A stretch of DNA of 64,000 bases from Campylobacter taeniopygiae (GTDB taxonomy: Bacteria > Campylobacterota > Campylobacteria > Campylobacterales > Campylobacteraceae): the NCBI RefSeq assembly GCF_005406225.1, contig NZ_NXLY01000003.1, positions 62,001 to 126,000 on the forward strand. Direction: 5' to 3'. The position numbers and the translations under genes were made by a program. How positions within the stretch are numbered: position 1 is the stretch's first letter; each line of letters begins with the position of its first letter. Shown piece after piece: positions 47,324 to 56,556 of this stretch. The notes under the pieces were generated by a model that had not been told where the DNA came from, ran no database searches, and saw nothing but the letters and a program-made list of their open reading frames with translations.

Positions 47324-49440
47324 AATATCAAGAAAATTTACAAAAGTATCTCGAACATGCTAGACATTTAAGCTTTATTAATAAGCACGAATTTACAACT
47401 TGTGAGCATTTGATTTTTGCTCTAGTTAAATTAAGCGTGGATTTTAAAACCATTTTCAAAGAATGCACCGATAAAGACTTAGAAATTTTTGAAGAAGAGC
47501 TTAAAAACTATATAGCAAAAAATAATGAAATATTAAATCAAGAAGTTACACCTACTAATTCTATTATTTTGGATGAAATTTTAGCGGATAATTTTGCTGA
47601 AATGAAAATCATTGATTTTCTAGAAAAAATTTTACAGGATGAAAGAACAATATCAAATTATTTATTAAAAAAATACGATATCAATTTAGAAAAAATACAA
47701 GAACTCAAACAACACACTCAAGTAGAAATTTTAAATTCTTATACAAATAATCTAACTCTTTTAGCAAAGCAAGGAAAAATCGATCCTTTAATAGGTAGAA
47801 AATTTGAACTCGAAAGAATATTACAAATTTTATCTCGTCGCAAAAAAAACAATCCTATTTTAGTTGGCGAAGCCGGAGTTGGCAAAACAGCTATCATTGA
47901 AGGACTTGCTCTTGCTATTGTCGAAAAAAAAGTTCCTAAAAAATTACAAAATGCTCAAATTTTTAGCTTAGATATGGCCGGATTACTTTCTGGGACAAAA
48001 TATCGCGGAGATTTTGAAAAACGTATTAAAGAAATTCTAAATGAACTCGATAAAATGCCTAACGCCATTTTATTCATTGATGAAATTCACACTATAGTTG
48101 GAACTGGAGCAACGGGAGAATCACACGCTGATTTTTCAAATCTTTTAAAACCATCGCTTAGCAATGGTAACTTAAAATGCATAGGGGCTACCACCTATAT
48201 GGAGTATAAAAATACTTTTGATAAAAACAAGCCTTTGAGTCGTCGTTTTGCTAAAATCAATGTAGATGAACCAAGCCAAGAAGAAGCCTTTCAAATTTTA
48301 CAAGGATTAAAAACAAAGTATGAAAAATTTCATCAAATCAAACTCGATGATGAAATTCTCAAACAAGCAGTCACTTGGGGTAAAAAATTTTTTAACGACA
48401 AGTATTTACCAGATAGTGCCATAGATCTTATTGATGAACTTGGAGCCTCTTTTGCCTTAAATCCAAAAAATAAAAAAAATATCACGCTTAAAGATTTGGA
48501 GCTTGTCTTAGCTAAAATGACTCGACATCATAAAATGTTTGAATTTGATCATAATAAAGCTTTGGCTAACTTAAAGACGAATTTAAAAACAAAAATTTTT
48601 GGACAAGATGAAGTTATTGATGGGTTGGTATCTACATTAAAACAAAGTTTTGCTGGATTTAAAAATTCTAATTCTCCAAGAGGAATTTTTTTATTTACAG
48701 GATCTAGCGGGGTTGGAAAAACAGAACTTTGTAAAACTTTGGCAGAATTTTTAGGACTCAATTTAGAACGTTTTGATATGAGCGAATACGCAGAAAAACA
48801 CTCTCTTAGTAAGCTTATAGGCTCTCCTGCCGGCTATGTTGGCTATGAAGACGGTGGGCTTTTAAGTAATGCTATACGAAAAAATCCTTTCAGCTTGGTG
48901 CTTTTTGATGAAATAGAAAAAGCCCACCCTGATTTAAGCAATACCTTTTTACAAATATTTGATAATGCCGAACTTACAGACAATAGCGGACTTAAAATAG
49001 ATTTTAAAAATACTATTATCATAATGACATCAAATCTAGGCTTAAAAGAGAGTAATGAATTGGGATTTTTAAGTAAAAATGAATCAAAAAGTGATCGTGC
49101 TATAAAAGATTTTTTTGCTCCTGAATTTATCAATAGAATTGATAAAATATTGCATTTTAATGATTTAAATGATGAGATATTATCAAAAATTGTACAAAAA
49201 GAATTGGATGAAATTTCTGCAAATTTAAAAAATATCAAAATTACTGCCGATGAAAAAACTAAAATTTATTTAGCTAAAAAAGCCTATAATAAAGAATTTG
49301 GAGTCAGATTACTTAAACGCATCATTTGCGAAGAAATTGGAGAAAAAATCAGTGATGAAATTCTTTTTGGCAAACTCAAACAAGGCGGAATAGTTAAAAT
49401 CAAACTCAAAAAAAATGGACAGCTTGAATTTATATTCTAA
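47320..49440 (+). CDS. clpA: ATP-dependent Clp protease ATP-binding subunit ClpA
   Basis: ClpA unfolds proteins and feeds them to the ClpP protease. The 706 residues have an N-terminal Clp repeat domain (EHARHLSFINKHEFTTCEHL), a first AAA+ domain with LVGEAGVGKTAIIEGLALA, and a second with FTGSSGVGKTELCKTLAE. clpP is not in the window. It is preceded by clpS and followed, with a 26-base overlap, by aat, which makes substrates for this complex. Confidence 0.96.
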   Translation: MKYQENLQKYLEHARHLSFINKHEFTTCEHLIFALVKLSVDFKTIFKECTDKDLEIFEEELKNYIAKNNEILNQEVTPTNSIILDEILADNFAEMKIIDFLEKILQDERTISNYLLKKYDINLEKIQELKQHTQVEILNSYTNNLTLLAKQGKIDPLIGRKFELERILQILSRRKKNNPILVGEAGVGKTAIIEGLALAIVEKKVPKKLQNAQIFSLDMAGLLSGTKYRGDFEKRIKEILNELDKMPNAILFIDEIHTIVGTGATGESHADFSNLLKPSLSNGNLKCIGATTYMEYKNTFDKNKPLSRRFAKINVDEPSQEEAFQILQGLKTKYEKFHQIKLDDEILKQAVTWGKKFFNDKYLPDSAIDLIDELGASFALNPKNKKNITLKDLELVLAKMTRHHKMFEFDHNKALANLKTNLKTKIFGQDEVIDGLVSTLKQSFAGFKNSNSPRGIFLFTGSSGVGKTELCKTLAEFLGLNLERFDMSEYAEKHSLSKLIGSPAGYVGYEDGGLLSNAIRKNPFSLVLFDEIEKAHPDLSNTFLQIFDNAELTDNSGLKIDFKNTIIIMTSNLGLKESNELGFLSKNESKSDRAIKDFFAPEFINRIDKILHFNDLNDEILSKIVQKELDEISANLKNIKITADEKTKIYLAKKAYNKEFGVRLLKRIICEEIGEKISDEILFGKLKQGGIVKIKLKKNGQLEFIF

Positions 49441-50062
49441 ATTATTAAAAGCTCCTGAAGATGCACCTGTATTTTTAAGTGCAAAATTAGAAGCAGATTT
49501 TATCTTAAAAGCTTATCGTTTTGGACTTTTTCCATGGACTAGCAATCCAGTTACTTGGTGGTGTCCTGATCCTAGATGTATATTAGAGCCTAAAGAAATT
49601 CATATACAAAAAAATATGAAAAAATTTTTAAATCTTTACGAAGTAAAGCTTGATTATGATTTTTTAAAACTCATCACTTCTTGTAAGAACGCACGTTCTC
49701 AAAGCTGGATCGATAATGATTTCATCCGAGCATACAATACTCTTTTTCAATTAGGATATGTTCATACTTTAGAACTCTATGACCATGATGAATTTGTAGG
49801 GGGAATTTATGGATTAATCATAGGAAAAGTTTTTTTTGGAGAAAGCATGGTTAGTCTAAGAAAAAATGTTTCAAAAATCGCAATGATAAAACTTTGCGAT
49901 CTATTATCGCCTTATAATTTCATAATAGATTGTCAAATTTATAACAAACACTTAGAATTTATGGGTGCAAAAAACATCCCTAGAGAAGAATTTCTAAAGA
50001 TTATTGAAGAAAAATGCTGTCAAGAAAGCGGCTTTGAAAATTTTAAAGATTTAAAAAAATAA
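49415..50062 (+). CDS. aat: Leucyl/phenylalanyl-tRNA-protein transferase
   Basis: Aat attaches Leu or Phe to proteins with N-terminal Arg or Lys, creating N-degrons read by ClpS. The 215 residues contain AYRFGLFPWTSNPVTWWCPDPRC near residue 30 and GGIYGLIIGKVFFGESMVS near residue 120, both diagnostic. The gene starts inside the end of clpA in another frame. It ends the plus-strand run; a convergent marC follows after 3 bases with no hairpin that I can see. Confidence 0.96.
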   Translation: MDSLNLYSKLLKAPEDAPVFLSAKLEADFILKAYRFGLFPWTSNPVTWWCPDPRCILEPKEIHIQKNMKKFLNLYEVKLDYDFLKLITSCKNARSQSWIDNDFIRAYNTLFQLGYVHTLELYDHDEFVGGIYGLIIGKVFFGESMVSLRKNVSKIAMIKLCDLLSPYNFIIDCQIYNKHLEFMGAKNIPREEFLKIIEEKCCQESGFENFKDLKK

Positions 50063-50065
50063 AAT

Positions 50066-50704
50066 TTATAAATGAAAAATATCCTTTAGTCCTATTACAA
50101 TCATCTTAAACCCCATAGCCGCGATAAACACTTGAGCGATACGAGAGAAAATATGCAAAATAAGTTTTCCAACTATTTTTTCTATAGTTGCTGCAAAATG
50201 AAACAAAACAAACATAAAAACAAAAGCTATAACCATACCTCCAAGAGCTATATCAATCCCACAATCTCCAGAAATCACAACCACGCTTGCCAAAGCTCCT
50301 GGCCCAACAAGCATAGGAAAAGCCATAGGAATTAAACTTTGACGCAAAATTTCTTTATCATCCATTTCTTGATAAAAACTAAAATCTTTCATAATCATTT
50401 TTGTAGAAAAAAGTAAATTTTTAATCGCCATGATGATTAAAACCAATCCCCCAGAAACCCTTAATTCATCCAATGAAATTCGAAAAATATATTGCATAAG
50501 CAAAGGACCCAAAAATAAAAATACAAGCATAATAACAAGTGCTGTATAAAGTATATATCTAAACAACCTTTTTCTAAGGTTTAAAGGCAAACCATCACTC
50601 ATAGATAAAAATTGAGTTAAATTCCCAAATGGATTTAAAATAGCAAGTAAGGTTATACTAGAAAAAAACATTAAATAAAATTCAGAACCTAAATTCGATA
50701 ACAC
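50066..50704 (-). CDS. MarC-family integral membrane protein
   Basis: The protein has about six hydrophobic helices and the MarC/YchE pattern: MFFSSITLLAILNPFGNLTQFLSMS near the start, FRISLDELRVSGGLVLIIMAIKNLLF, and PMAFPMLVGPGALASVVVIS. The function of the family is not settled. I start at a GTG at 50704 because AAAGG lies 6 bases upstream and the protein then begins just before the first helix; the longer frame (50746) would overlap msrB by 40 bases. That gives 212 residues. As I recall, a chemoreceptor gene lies between aat and marC in C. jejuni; it is absent here. Confidence 0.85.
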   Translation of the reverse strand: MLSNLGSEFYLMFFSSITLLAILNPFGNLTQFLSMSDGLPLNLRKRLFRYILYTALVIMLVFLFLGPLLMQYIFRISLDELRVSGGLVLIIMAIKNLLFSTKMIMKDFSFYQEMDDKEILRQSLIPMAFPMLVGPGALASVVVISGDCGIDIALGGMVIAFVFMFVLFHFAATIEKIVGKLILHIFSRIAQVFIAAMGFKMIVIGLKDIFHL

Positions 50705-50706
50705 GA

Positions 50707-51060
50707 TCAACCTTTTACAAATTCTAATGAAATTGAATTTACACAATGTCTAATATTTTTCTCAGTAAAACCCTCACCTTCAAAAACATGCCCAAGATGT
50801 GCATTGCAATTTGAACACACTATTTCTGTACGCACCCCATCTTTATCGAGGATTCTTTTTACAGCCCCTGAAATTTCATCATCAAAACTTGGCCAACCAC
50901 ATCCTGATTTAAATTTATCCTCTGATTTATAAAGCTTAGAACCGCATTGCTTACAAAGATAAATCCCTTTTTCATAAAAATCATTATACTTTCCACTAAA
51001 AGGGGCTTCAGTGCCCTTTAGTAAAATAATTCTTTTTTCTTCTTCGCTTAATGTTTTCAT
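50707..51060 (-). CDS. msrB: Peptide methionine-(R)-sulfoxide reductase
   Basis: MsrB repairs oxidised methionine (R form) in proteins. The roughly 117 residues have the zinc pairs LCKQCG and CSNCNAHLGHVF, the GCGWPSFDDE motif, and the catalytic Cys in NIRHCVNSISLEF. There is no signal peptide, so it works in the cytoplasm. ATG codons occur at 51066 and 51060; GGAAAATGATA spacing favours the second. A TATAAT box lies upstream, back to back with the promoter of the DUF455 gene. Confidence 0.95.
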   Translation of the reverse strand: MKTLSEEEKRIILLKGTEAPFSGKYNDFYEKGIYLCKQCGSKLYKSEDKFKSGCGWPSFDDEISGAVKRILDKDGVRTEIVCSNCNAHLGHVFEGEGFTEKNIRHCVNSISLEFVKG

Positions 51061-51087
51061 TATCATTTTCCAATCTAAAAAATTAAA

Positions 51088-51093
51088 ATTATA
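51088..51093 (-). promoter_or_regulatory. -10 box for msrB
   Basis: TATAAT on the minus strand lies 28 bases before the msrB ATG at 51060, in the 77-base gap between msrB and the divergent DUF455 gene. Confidence 0.5.
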
Positions 51094-51114
51094 ACAAAAT
51101 TTATTTTTTTTAAA

Positions 51115-51120
51115 TATAAT
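51115..51120 (+). promoter_or_regulatory. -10 box for the DUF455 gene
   Basis: TATAAT after a T run (ATTTTTTTTAAATATAAT) lies 24 bases before the ATG at 51144, back to back with the msrB promoter. Confidence 0.5.
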
Positions 51121-51143
51121 TAAAATAAAAATTTAGGATAAAA

Positions 51144-51941
51144 ATGCATCAAGAATTCTTTTCTAATTTGGAAAAAATTTTATACGAACAAGATATTGAA
51201 GAAAAATTTAAACAATTTTCTGATTTTTATGATAATTTTAAAAGTCAAAAAATTGTCTTCAATCATGATCAAAATAGCATTTTTAAGGAAAATATATATT
51301 CTAATTTAAAACTTATTCATCCAACAAGAATCAGACGTCCAAAATTTGTAAATTCTACCCATTCTTTAGCTAAAATAATCCATTCTATAGCACATATTGA
51401 ATTTAGTGCTATCAATCTAGCTTTAGATGCAAGTTATCGTTTTAAAAATTTGCCAGAACAATTTTATAAAGATTGGCTAGAAGTTGCTGAAGAAGAAATT
51501 AAACATTTTAATTTCTTAAATTCAGCATTAAAAGAACTAGGTTTTAAATATGGAGATTTTAGTGTACATGATAATTTAGAAGCTGCGCTAAAAGTAACTC
51601 AAAATTCTTTAAATTTTAGAATGGGTGTAGTTCATCGTGGCTTAGAAGCAAAAGGGCTTGATGCAAATCCTTTTGTGGTTGCAAAACTTGAAAGTTCAAA
51701 TCATCCTATAAAAAATTTATTAAAAGAAATCTTAGCCATCATTTTAAATGACGAAATCAACCATGTAAAAAAAGGGGATTATTGGTGGAAATTCTCAAAT
51801 AAAGAACAATATAGCTTTTTAGATATTTGTAATTTATTTCATCAATTTTCCCTTGCTGGAAAAAAACTTAATATAGATGCAAGATTAAAAGCTGGATTTA
51901 GCAATGAAGAATGTGAAAACATTGCTAAATTTTACACTTAA
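51144..51941 (+). CDS. DUF455 ferritin-like protein
   Basis: The 265 residues form a helical protein of the DUF455 family, which has a ferritin-like di-metal site. Likely ligands are visible in IIHSIAHIEFSAINLALDA, EVAEEEIKHFNFL, VVHRGLEAKGLDANP and LNDEINHVKKGDYWW, with Glu and His spaced as in di-iron proteins. The reaction is not known to me; some members are thought to act in tRNA hydroxylation or other oxidations. It diverges from msrB across shared promoter DNA and converges on pssA with a 4-base overlap. Confidence 0.8.
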   Translation: MHQEFFSNLEKILYEQDIEEKFKQFSDFYDNFKSQKIVFNHDQNSIFKENIYSNLKLIHPTRIRRPKFVNSTHSLAKIIHSIAHIEFSAINLALDASYRFKNLPEQFYKDWLEVAEEEIKHFNFLNSALKELGFKYGDFSVHDNLEAALKVTQNSLNFRMGVVHRGLEAKGLDANPFVVAKLESSNHPIKNLLKEILAIILNDEINHVKKGDYWWKFSNKEQYSFLDICNLFHQFSLAGKKLNIDARLKAGFSNEECENIAKFYT

Positions 51942-52660
51942 CTTCTTTTAAATTTAGAATAAATAATCGTATAAAAAGCTCGTATAATTCCATAAAGAAC
52001 ATACAAACTCGCTAAAGTGATTAAACTTCTAAGAGGATAAAGATACAAAAATGAAAATATAATGATTAATATAATTAACACTTTTAAAACACTAGATCGA
52101 TTAAAATCTAATTTTTTAAAACTTGGATAGCGTATATTACTTACCATCAATAAACCTAAAATTGCTTGTAAAATTAAAAAAGCAATACCATAGGTCTTTA
52201 AAAAATCATAATGATAATAACTATAAGTCCAAATCGAACTAACAACAGCTGCTGTAGGTATAGGAAGACCTATGAAAACAGAGGGCTCGTAAGTTCCGGT
52301 TGTTACATTAAATCTTGCCAGACGTATCGCACCAAAAACCACAAAAAAGGCCGCGATCAAAGAACCATATCTTCCATATTCAGAACCTATTACCATGTAA
52401 AAAAGTATAGCAGGAGCAACGCCAAAAGCAACCAAATCGGCCAAAGAATCAAATTCAATTCCAAATTTTGAAGTGGTTTTTGTTAATCTAGCTACCCTTC
52501 CATCGAGTCCGTCGCAGATTAAAGAAAAAATGATATAAATTAAAGCCTTGTAATAATTTCCTTGTATGGAGCTAATGATAGAAATAACACCCAAAAAAAT
52601 AGAAGCAGCGGTAAAAAGGTTTGGTAAAATATAAACAAATTGCGGTTTATTGCTATTCAT
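51938..52660 (-). CDS. pssA: CDP-diacylglycerol-serine phosphatidyltransferase
   Basis: PssA makes phosphatidylserine in the inner membrane. The 240 residues have the CDP-alcohol motif at about residues 47-70 (DGLDGRVARLTKTTSKFG followed by FDSLADLVAFGVAPA) and about six to eight hydrophobic helices. A proline-rich start QFVYILPNLFTAASIFLGV is typical of the family. It follows the Psd-like gene by 10 bases, the order expected for phosphatidylethanolamine synthesis. Confidence 0.95.
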   Translation of the reverse strand: MNSNKPQFVYILPNLFTAASIFLGVISIISSIQGNYYKALIYIIFSLICDGLDGRVARLTKTTSKFGIEFDSLADLVAFGVAPAILFYMVIGSEYGRYGSLIAAFFVVFGAIRLARFNVTTGTYEPSVFIGLPIPTAAVVSSIWTYSYYHYDFLKTYGIAFLILQAILGLLMVSNIRYPSFKKLDFNRSSVLKVLIILIIIFSFLYLYPLRSLITLASLYVLYGIIRAFYTIIYSKFKRS

Positions 52661-52670
52661 AACAATCTCC

Positions 52671-53282
52671 TTAAATCAAATAACCCAACAAAGATCCAGA
52701 TTTTATTTCATCTCCAAGTCCTGCTTGTATCCGTATGTTTTTCGGAAGTACCAGTTTTATCTTTCCATCAATTAAAAAACCTAATCTATCTCCAACTTTT
52801 AAACCATGAGAAATATTATCAAGTCTTAGTTTTCTTCCTAAATTTCCAGCATAAATTTCCAAAATTATTTTAGATGAATTACTTACAGCATTGATAGAAA
52901 TTTTTTCTTTTAAAAAATTTAAATTTTGAAATCCTTTATCTATAAAAAGTCCGTATTTATATTTAACTTCATCAATATTCATTTCAAAAGGAGCATAAAA
53001 AGAACCTGCATTGCAAAAAGAATTGGCGATACTTATTTCTATACATTCTCCAAAATCTTTTCTAAAAGTATTTTCTATTTGAATAATTTGCCCATCTATA
53101 GGAGATAAAATTGCTTTTTTATCATGACAAATTAAAATACGATTTGGATTTCTAAAAATAAATAAAAATATCAATAGTGCCAAAAAAAGCACAAAAGAAA
53201 AGCCATTTAAAATCCAAAAAAATATGATTAAAAATACAATCAAACCTATACTAAAATAGCCCTCTTTTGCGATATATTTCAT
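52671..53282 (-). CDS. Phosphatidylserine decarboxylase-related protein lacking the cleavage motif
   Basis: The 203 residues have two N-terminal hydrophobic helices (to about residue 45) and then a region that follows short Psd enzymes: IFRNPNR, ILSPIDGQIIQIENTF, IYAGNLGRKL and GLKVGDRLGFL. Real Psd proenzymes have FGSR-V-D after that, where cleavage at Gly-Ser creates the pyruvoyl group. Here it reads IDGKIKLVLP, with no Ser. The catalytic His segment (NVHVNR) is also replaced by NAGSFYAP. It is probably not an active decarboxylase of the standard type. It sits between pssA and ftsH, with a one-base overlap to ftsH. Confidence 0.75.
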   Translation of the reverse strand: MKYIAKEGYFSIGLIVFLIIFFWILNGFSFVLFLALLIFLFIFRNPNRILICHDKKAILSPIDGQIIQIENTFRKDFGECIEISIANSFCNAGSFYAPFEMNIDEVKYKYGLFIDKGFQNLNFLKEKISINAVSNSSKIILEIYAGNLGRKLRLDNISHGLKVGDRLGFLIDGKIKLVLPKNIRIQAGLGDEIKSGSLLGYLI

Positions 53283-55207
53283 TATTTTTCTTCTTTAGTA
53301 TTTTCTTCAATGTCTTGCAAACGACTTGAAAGATTATTTTCATTTTCATAATTTTTAATAATCTCTCGCACTTTTGCACCCTCTATTGTTTCTTCCTCAT
53401 AAAGTGCTGCAACCATAGTTTCAATAGCACCCTTATATACACTTAGTGTATCTTTAACATCCTTGTAACGTTCATCTAAAGTTTTTTTAACATATTCATC
53501 TAAAGACTCTGCTGTTTTCTCAGAATAGTCTTTAATGGTTTGTCCGCCACTTAAAAAAGTATTTCTTTGTTTTTCAAGCACCATCAAACCTGCGATTTCA
53601 CTCATACCATACATAGAGATCATTGCTTTTATGATATCTGTGGCTCTTTCTAAATCATTACTTGCCCCTGTTGAAATTTCTCCTATAAACACTTCTTCAG
53701 CTGCTCTACCACCTAAAAGCACATCAACTTCAGCAATAAGTTCATGTTTTTGCATTAAAAATTTATTCTCTTCAGGAGTATTGAGTGTATAACCTAATGC
53801 TGCTAAACCTCTTGGGATAACAGATACCTTGCTTACTTTTTTTGCACCTTTTGTGGTTTCAGCAATTAAAGCGTGACCACATTCATGATAAGTTACAATT
53901 TTTTTCTCTTTATCACTAATACGACGCGATTTCTTTTCAAGTCCAGCTATAGCTCTTTCAACCGCTTCTACAAGATCATTTTGTTCTACATGTTTTTTAG
54001 AATCTCTTCCCGCTAATAACGCAGCTTCATTGATAATATTAGCCAAATCAGCACCAGCAAGTCCTGCGGTCAATCTTGCAATATCTTCAACTTTTACTTC
54101 AGGAGAAATTTTAACATCTTTCATATGAACTTTTAAAATATCACATCTACCTTTAAAATCCGGCTTATCCACTAAAACTTGTCTGTCAAATCTACCTGGT
54201 CTTAAAAGCGCAGCATCTAAAACTTCTGGACGGTTTGTAGCCGCTAAGACAATAACAGGAGAACTTTCCGTTCCAAAACCATCCATCTCTGCCAAAAGCT
54301 GATTTAAGGTTTGCTCTCTTTCATCATTTCCACCCATCATACCACTAGCTGCACGACTTTTTCCTATAGCATCAATCTCATCGATAAATACAATAGCAGG
54401 AGCTTCTTTTTTTGCATTTTCAAATAAATCTCTCACGCGAGATGCACCAACACCCACAAACATTTCAATAAAAGAAGAACCAGAGACGCTAAAAAATGGA
54501 ACATCTGCTTCACCAGCAACTGCTTTTGCAAGTAAAGTTTTACCTGTTCCTGGAGGTCCAACAAGCAATAGTCCTTTCGGGATTTTAGCCCCAAGTTTAA
54601 TATATCTTTCAGGGTACTTTAGAAAATCAACTATTTCCTTAACCTCTTCTTTAGCCTCTTCAACACCCGCAACATCATTAAATTTTACTTTTGGCTTTTC
54701 AGAATTGACTAATTTTTTAGAACTTCCTATACCTAAAATAGATCCCCCCATATTTTTTTGCATACGACTAGCCAAAAACATCCAAATTCCAAAAAATATA
54801 AACACAGGTAGCACCCATGAAAACAATATATCAGTAAACCAATTTGTTTCAGAATAAGCTCCATAGGCGATATTTTTACTATCAAGCAAACTCACAAGCT
54901 CTGGATCATTAACCTTTTTAGCACTATAAACCGTATTTTGGGAACCTGAAACAGCTTTTATAGTGGTTTGTCCTATGCTGACTTGATTAATCTGACCGCT
55001 TTCTATTAATTTTTTAAGTTCAGAATAAGGAATATTTTTATGAGTTTCTCCGCCATTTAGCATACCACTAAATGAGGAATTTCCATCAAATAATCCTTTA
55101 AAAATGACTATTATTACAATAGCAAAAACCGCAAAAATAAAAATAGGATTTTTATTAAAAAAACCGTTATTTTGCGGATTGCCTTTATTGTTTGAAGAAT
55201 TATTCAT
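53282..55207 (-). CDS. ftsH: ATP-dependent zinc metalloprotease FtsH
   Basis: FtsH is a membrane-anchored AAA+ protease that removes faulty membrane proteins and controls lipopolysaccharide synthesis in other species. The 641 residues have two membrane helices flanking a periplasmic domain (residues 24-140), Walker [19 protein letters not shown] near residue 215, the second region [17 protein letters not shown], and the zinc motif HECGH. The C-terminal tail is charged. Overlaps of one base connect it to prmA and the Psd-like gene. Confidence 0.97.
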   Translation of the reverse strand: MNNSSNNKGNPQNNGFFNKNPIFIFAVFAIVIIVIFKGLFDGNSSFSGMLNGGETHKNIPYSELKKLIESGQINQVSIGQTTIKAVSGSQNTVYSAKKVNDPELVSLLDSKNIAYGAYSETNWFTDILFSWVLPVFIFFGIWMFLASRMQKNMGGSILGIGSSKKLVNSEKPKVKFNDVAGVEEAKEEVKEIVDFLKYPERYIKLGAKIPKGLLLVGPPGTGKTLLAKAVAGEADVPFFSVSGSSFIEMFVGVGASRVRDLFENAKKEAPAIVFIDEIDAIGKSRAASGMMGGNDEREQTLNQLLAEMDGFGTESSPVIVLAATNRPEVLDAALLRPGRFDRQVLVDKPDFKGRCDILKVHMKDVKISPEVKVEDIARLTAGLAGADLANIINEAALLAGRDSKKHVEQNDLVEAVERAIAGLEKKSRRISDKEKKIVTYHECGHALIAETTKGAKKVSKVSVIPRGLAALGYTLNTPEENKFLMQKHELIAEVDVLLGGRAAEEVFIGEISTGASNDLERATDIIKAMISMYGMSEIAGLMVLEKQRNTFLSGGQTIKDYSEKTAESLDEYVKKTLDERYKDVKDTLSVYKGAIETMVAALYEEETIEGAKVREIIKNYENENNLSSRLQDIEENTKEEK

Positions 55208-56055
55208 TAGATTTCCTTTTTATTTTTATATACAAAAGAGCACCATTCATTGATTTTAATTTCATCAATAAGCTCCAAATCTTGAAATTTTTCTTTAATT
55301 CTTGTCTGATATTTGTCTAAAATTCCAGACAATATAAGTATAGCATGATCTTTTAAATGTTTTTTAATATCTTTTTCTAAAATCAAAATAACATCTGCAA
55401 TAATATTTGCTACAATTAAATCATATTTATGTTTTGCCTGATCAATAGAACCTTTCCATGAATTTTCAAAACAAACCTGATTGAGTTTGGCATTTTCCAA
55501 AGAACTATGAATAGCCAATTCATCAGTATCACATATTTCAACCTTGCAACCTAGTTTTGACATTGCAATACCTAAAATCCCACTACCACAACCCAAATCT
55601 AAAACTAAATCATCTTTTTTTGCAAATTTTTGTAAAAATTTTATACAAGCATAAGTACTCTCATGGTGACCCGAACCAAAAGCCAAAGCAGGATTTATTT
55701 TAATATTAATATAATCTTTCTTTTCTTCTTGCCAAGTAGTATGAATATAAATTTGATCAATTAAAATAGGTTTGATATTTTTTTTATATTCTTCTATCCA
55801 ATTTTTATTTTCTTTTTCTTCGACAGTTTTGTTGTAGAGAATTTCTTCTTTTGTGTTAAATTTTTCTTTCAGTTTTTGATTAAAAATTTCAAGAGCCCAT
55901 GAGAGTTCTTCTAAACTCTCATTTGAACGTATATAAATACCTTCATCTTTTTCTTCTATGGCTTCAATACCTAAATCAAAAACAAAATCAAGAAATAAAT
56001 TTTTATATTGTTTATCTACTTTAAAAAATAATTCATAATAAATTTTTTGCATCAT
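55207..56055 (-). CDS. prmA: Ribosomal protein L11 methyltransferase
   Basis: PrmA methylates ribosomal protein L11. The 282 residues have an N-terminal domain, then NPALAFGSGHHESTYACIKFL near residue 125, the S-adenosylmethionine motif LVLDLGCGSGILGIAMSKLG near residue 150 and DLIVANIIADVILIL. Two ATG codons lie in tandem at 56055 and 56052. The ribosome binding site is weak, and the gap to cheY is 24 bases, so it may depend on the cheY promoter. Confidence 0.94.
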   Translation of the reverse strand: MMQKIYYELFFKVDKQYKNLFLDFVFDLGIEAIEEKDEGIYIRSNESLEELSWALEIFNQKLKEKFNTKEEILYNKTVEEKENKNWIEEYKKNIKPILIDQIYIHTTWQEEKKDYINIKINPALAFGSGHHESTYACIKFLQKFAKKDDLVLDLGCGSGILGIAMSKLGCKVEICDTDELAIHSSLENAKLNQVCFENSWKGSIDQAKHKYDLIVANIIADVILILEKDIKKHLKDHAILILSGILDKYQTRIKEKFQDLELIDEIKINEWCSFVYKNKKEI

Positions 56056-56079
56056 AGCGCCATAAAAAAGGCTTTATTT

Positions 56080-56472
56080 TTATTCAGCTGAAGCCTCATT
56101 AGAACCTGTTCCTAAAACATCTTCAAGTTTTTCTTTTAATACTTGAGGAGTAAAAGGCTTAACAATATAATTATTAACACCAGCTTTTAAAGCGGTAATC
56201 ACTTCGGCTTTACCACCTTCTGTAGTTACCATAATAATTGGCATATCTTCATATTTTTTTTCAGCACGAACTTTTTTAACAAGCTCTAAGCCATTCATTT
56301 CTGGCATATTCCAATCGGTAATTAAAACCTGAACATCTTCATTCTTAACAAGTAAATCCCAAGCCTCAACTCCATGTTCAGCCTCAAGAACATCATTATG
56401 TCCAAGTCTTGTTAGGGTATTCTTAATAATCCTTCTCATGGTAGAACTGTCATCAACAACTAACAATTTCAC
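56080..56472 (-). CDS. cheY: Chemotaxis response regulator CheY
   Basis: CheY in its phosphorylated form binds the flagellar motor switch. The receiver domain is complete: acidic pocket in LLVVDDSSTMRRII, phosphoacceptor Asp in LITDWNMPEMNGLELV, Thr in MVTTEGGK, and Lys in YIVKPFTPQVL. I start at the GTG at 56472, with AAAGGA upstream, giving 130 residues as in C. jejuni as I recall; the longer frame from 56487 has no site. It stands at the end of the pgl cluster, with its own promoter. Confidence 0.95.
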   Translation of the reverse strand: MKLLVVDDSSTMRRIIKNTLTRLGHNDVLEAEHGVEAWDLLVKNEDVQVLITDWNMPEMNGLELVKKVRAEKKYEDMPIIMVTTEGGKAEVITALKAGVNNYIVKPFTPQVLKEKLEDVLGTGSNEASAE

Positions 56473-56538
56473 AATTTGTCCTTTCAAAAATTTATTTTGC
56501 TATTGATTTTTTAATTTCATTAACCTCGTAAAAAAATA

Positions 56539-56544
56539 ATTATA
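56539..56544 (-). promoter_or_regulatory. -10 box for cheY
   Basis: TATAAT in TGTTATAATTATT on the minus strand lies just past the pglG stop and 67 bases before the cheY GTG. It would separate cheY and prmA from the pgl operon. Confidence 0.5.
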
Positions 56545-56556
56545 ACATTTTTTTCC

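Noticed and set aside
48843-49238. Open frame of 131 codons opposite clpA
   Set aside because: Antisense shadow with a Phe/Ser/Lys-rich composition and no family resemblance.
50705-50746. Longer marC frame overlapping msrB by 40 bases
   Set aside because: The extra residues are basic and polar, and AAAGG is correctly spaced for the GTG at 50704.
54743-54749. Six-C run in ftsH as a phase-variation tract
   Set aside because: Too short, and it encodes conserved glycines in a housekeeping gene.
56473-56487. Longer cheY from an ATG at 56487
   Set aside because: It would place AAAGGA inside the gene and add five residues not found in CheY; the GTG at 56472 has proper spacing.
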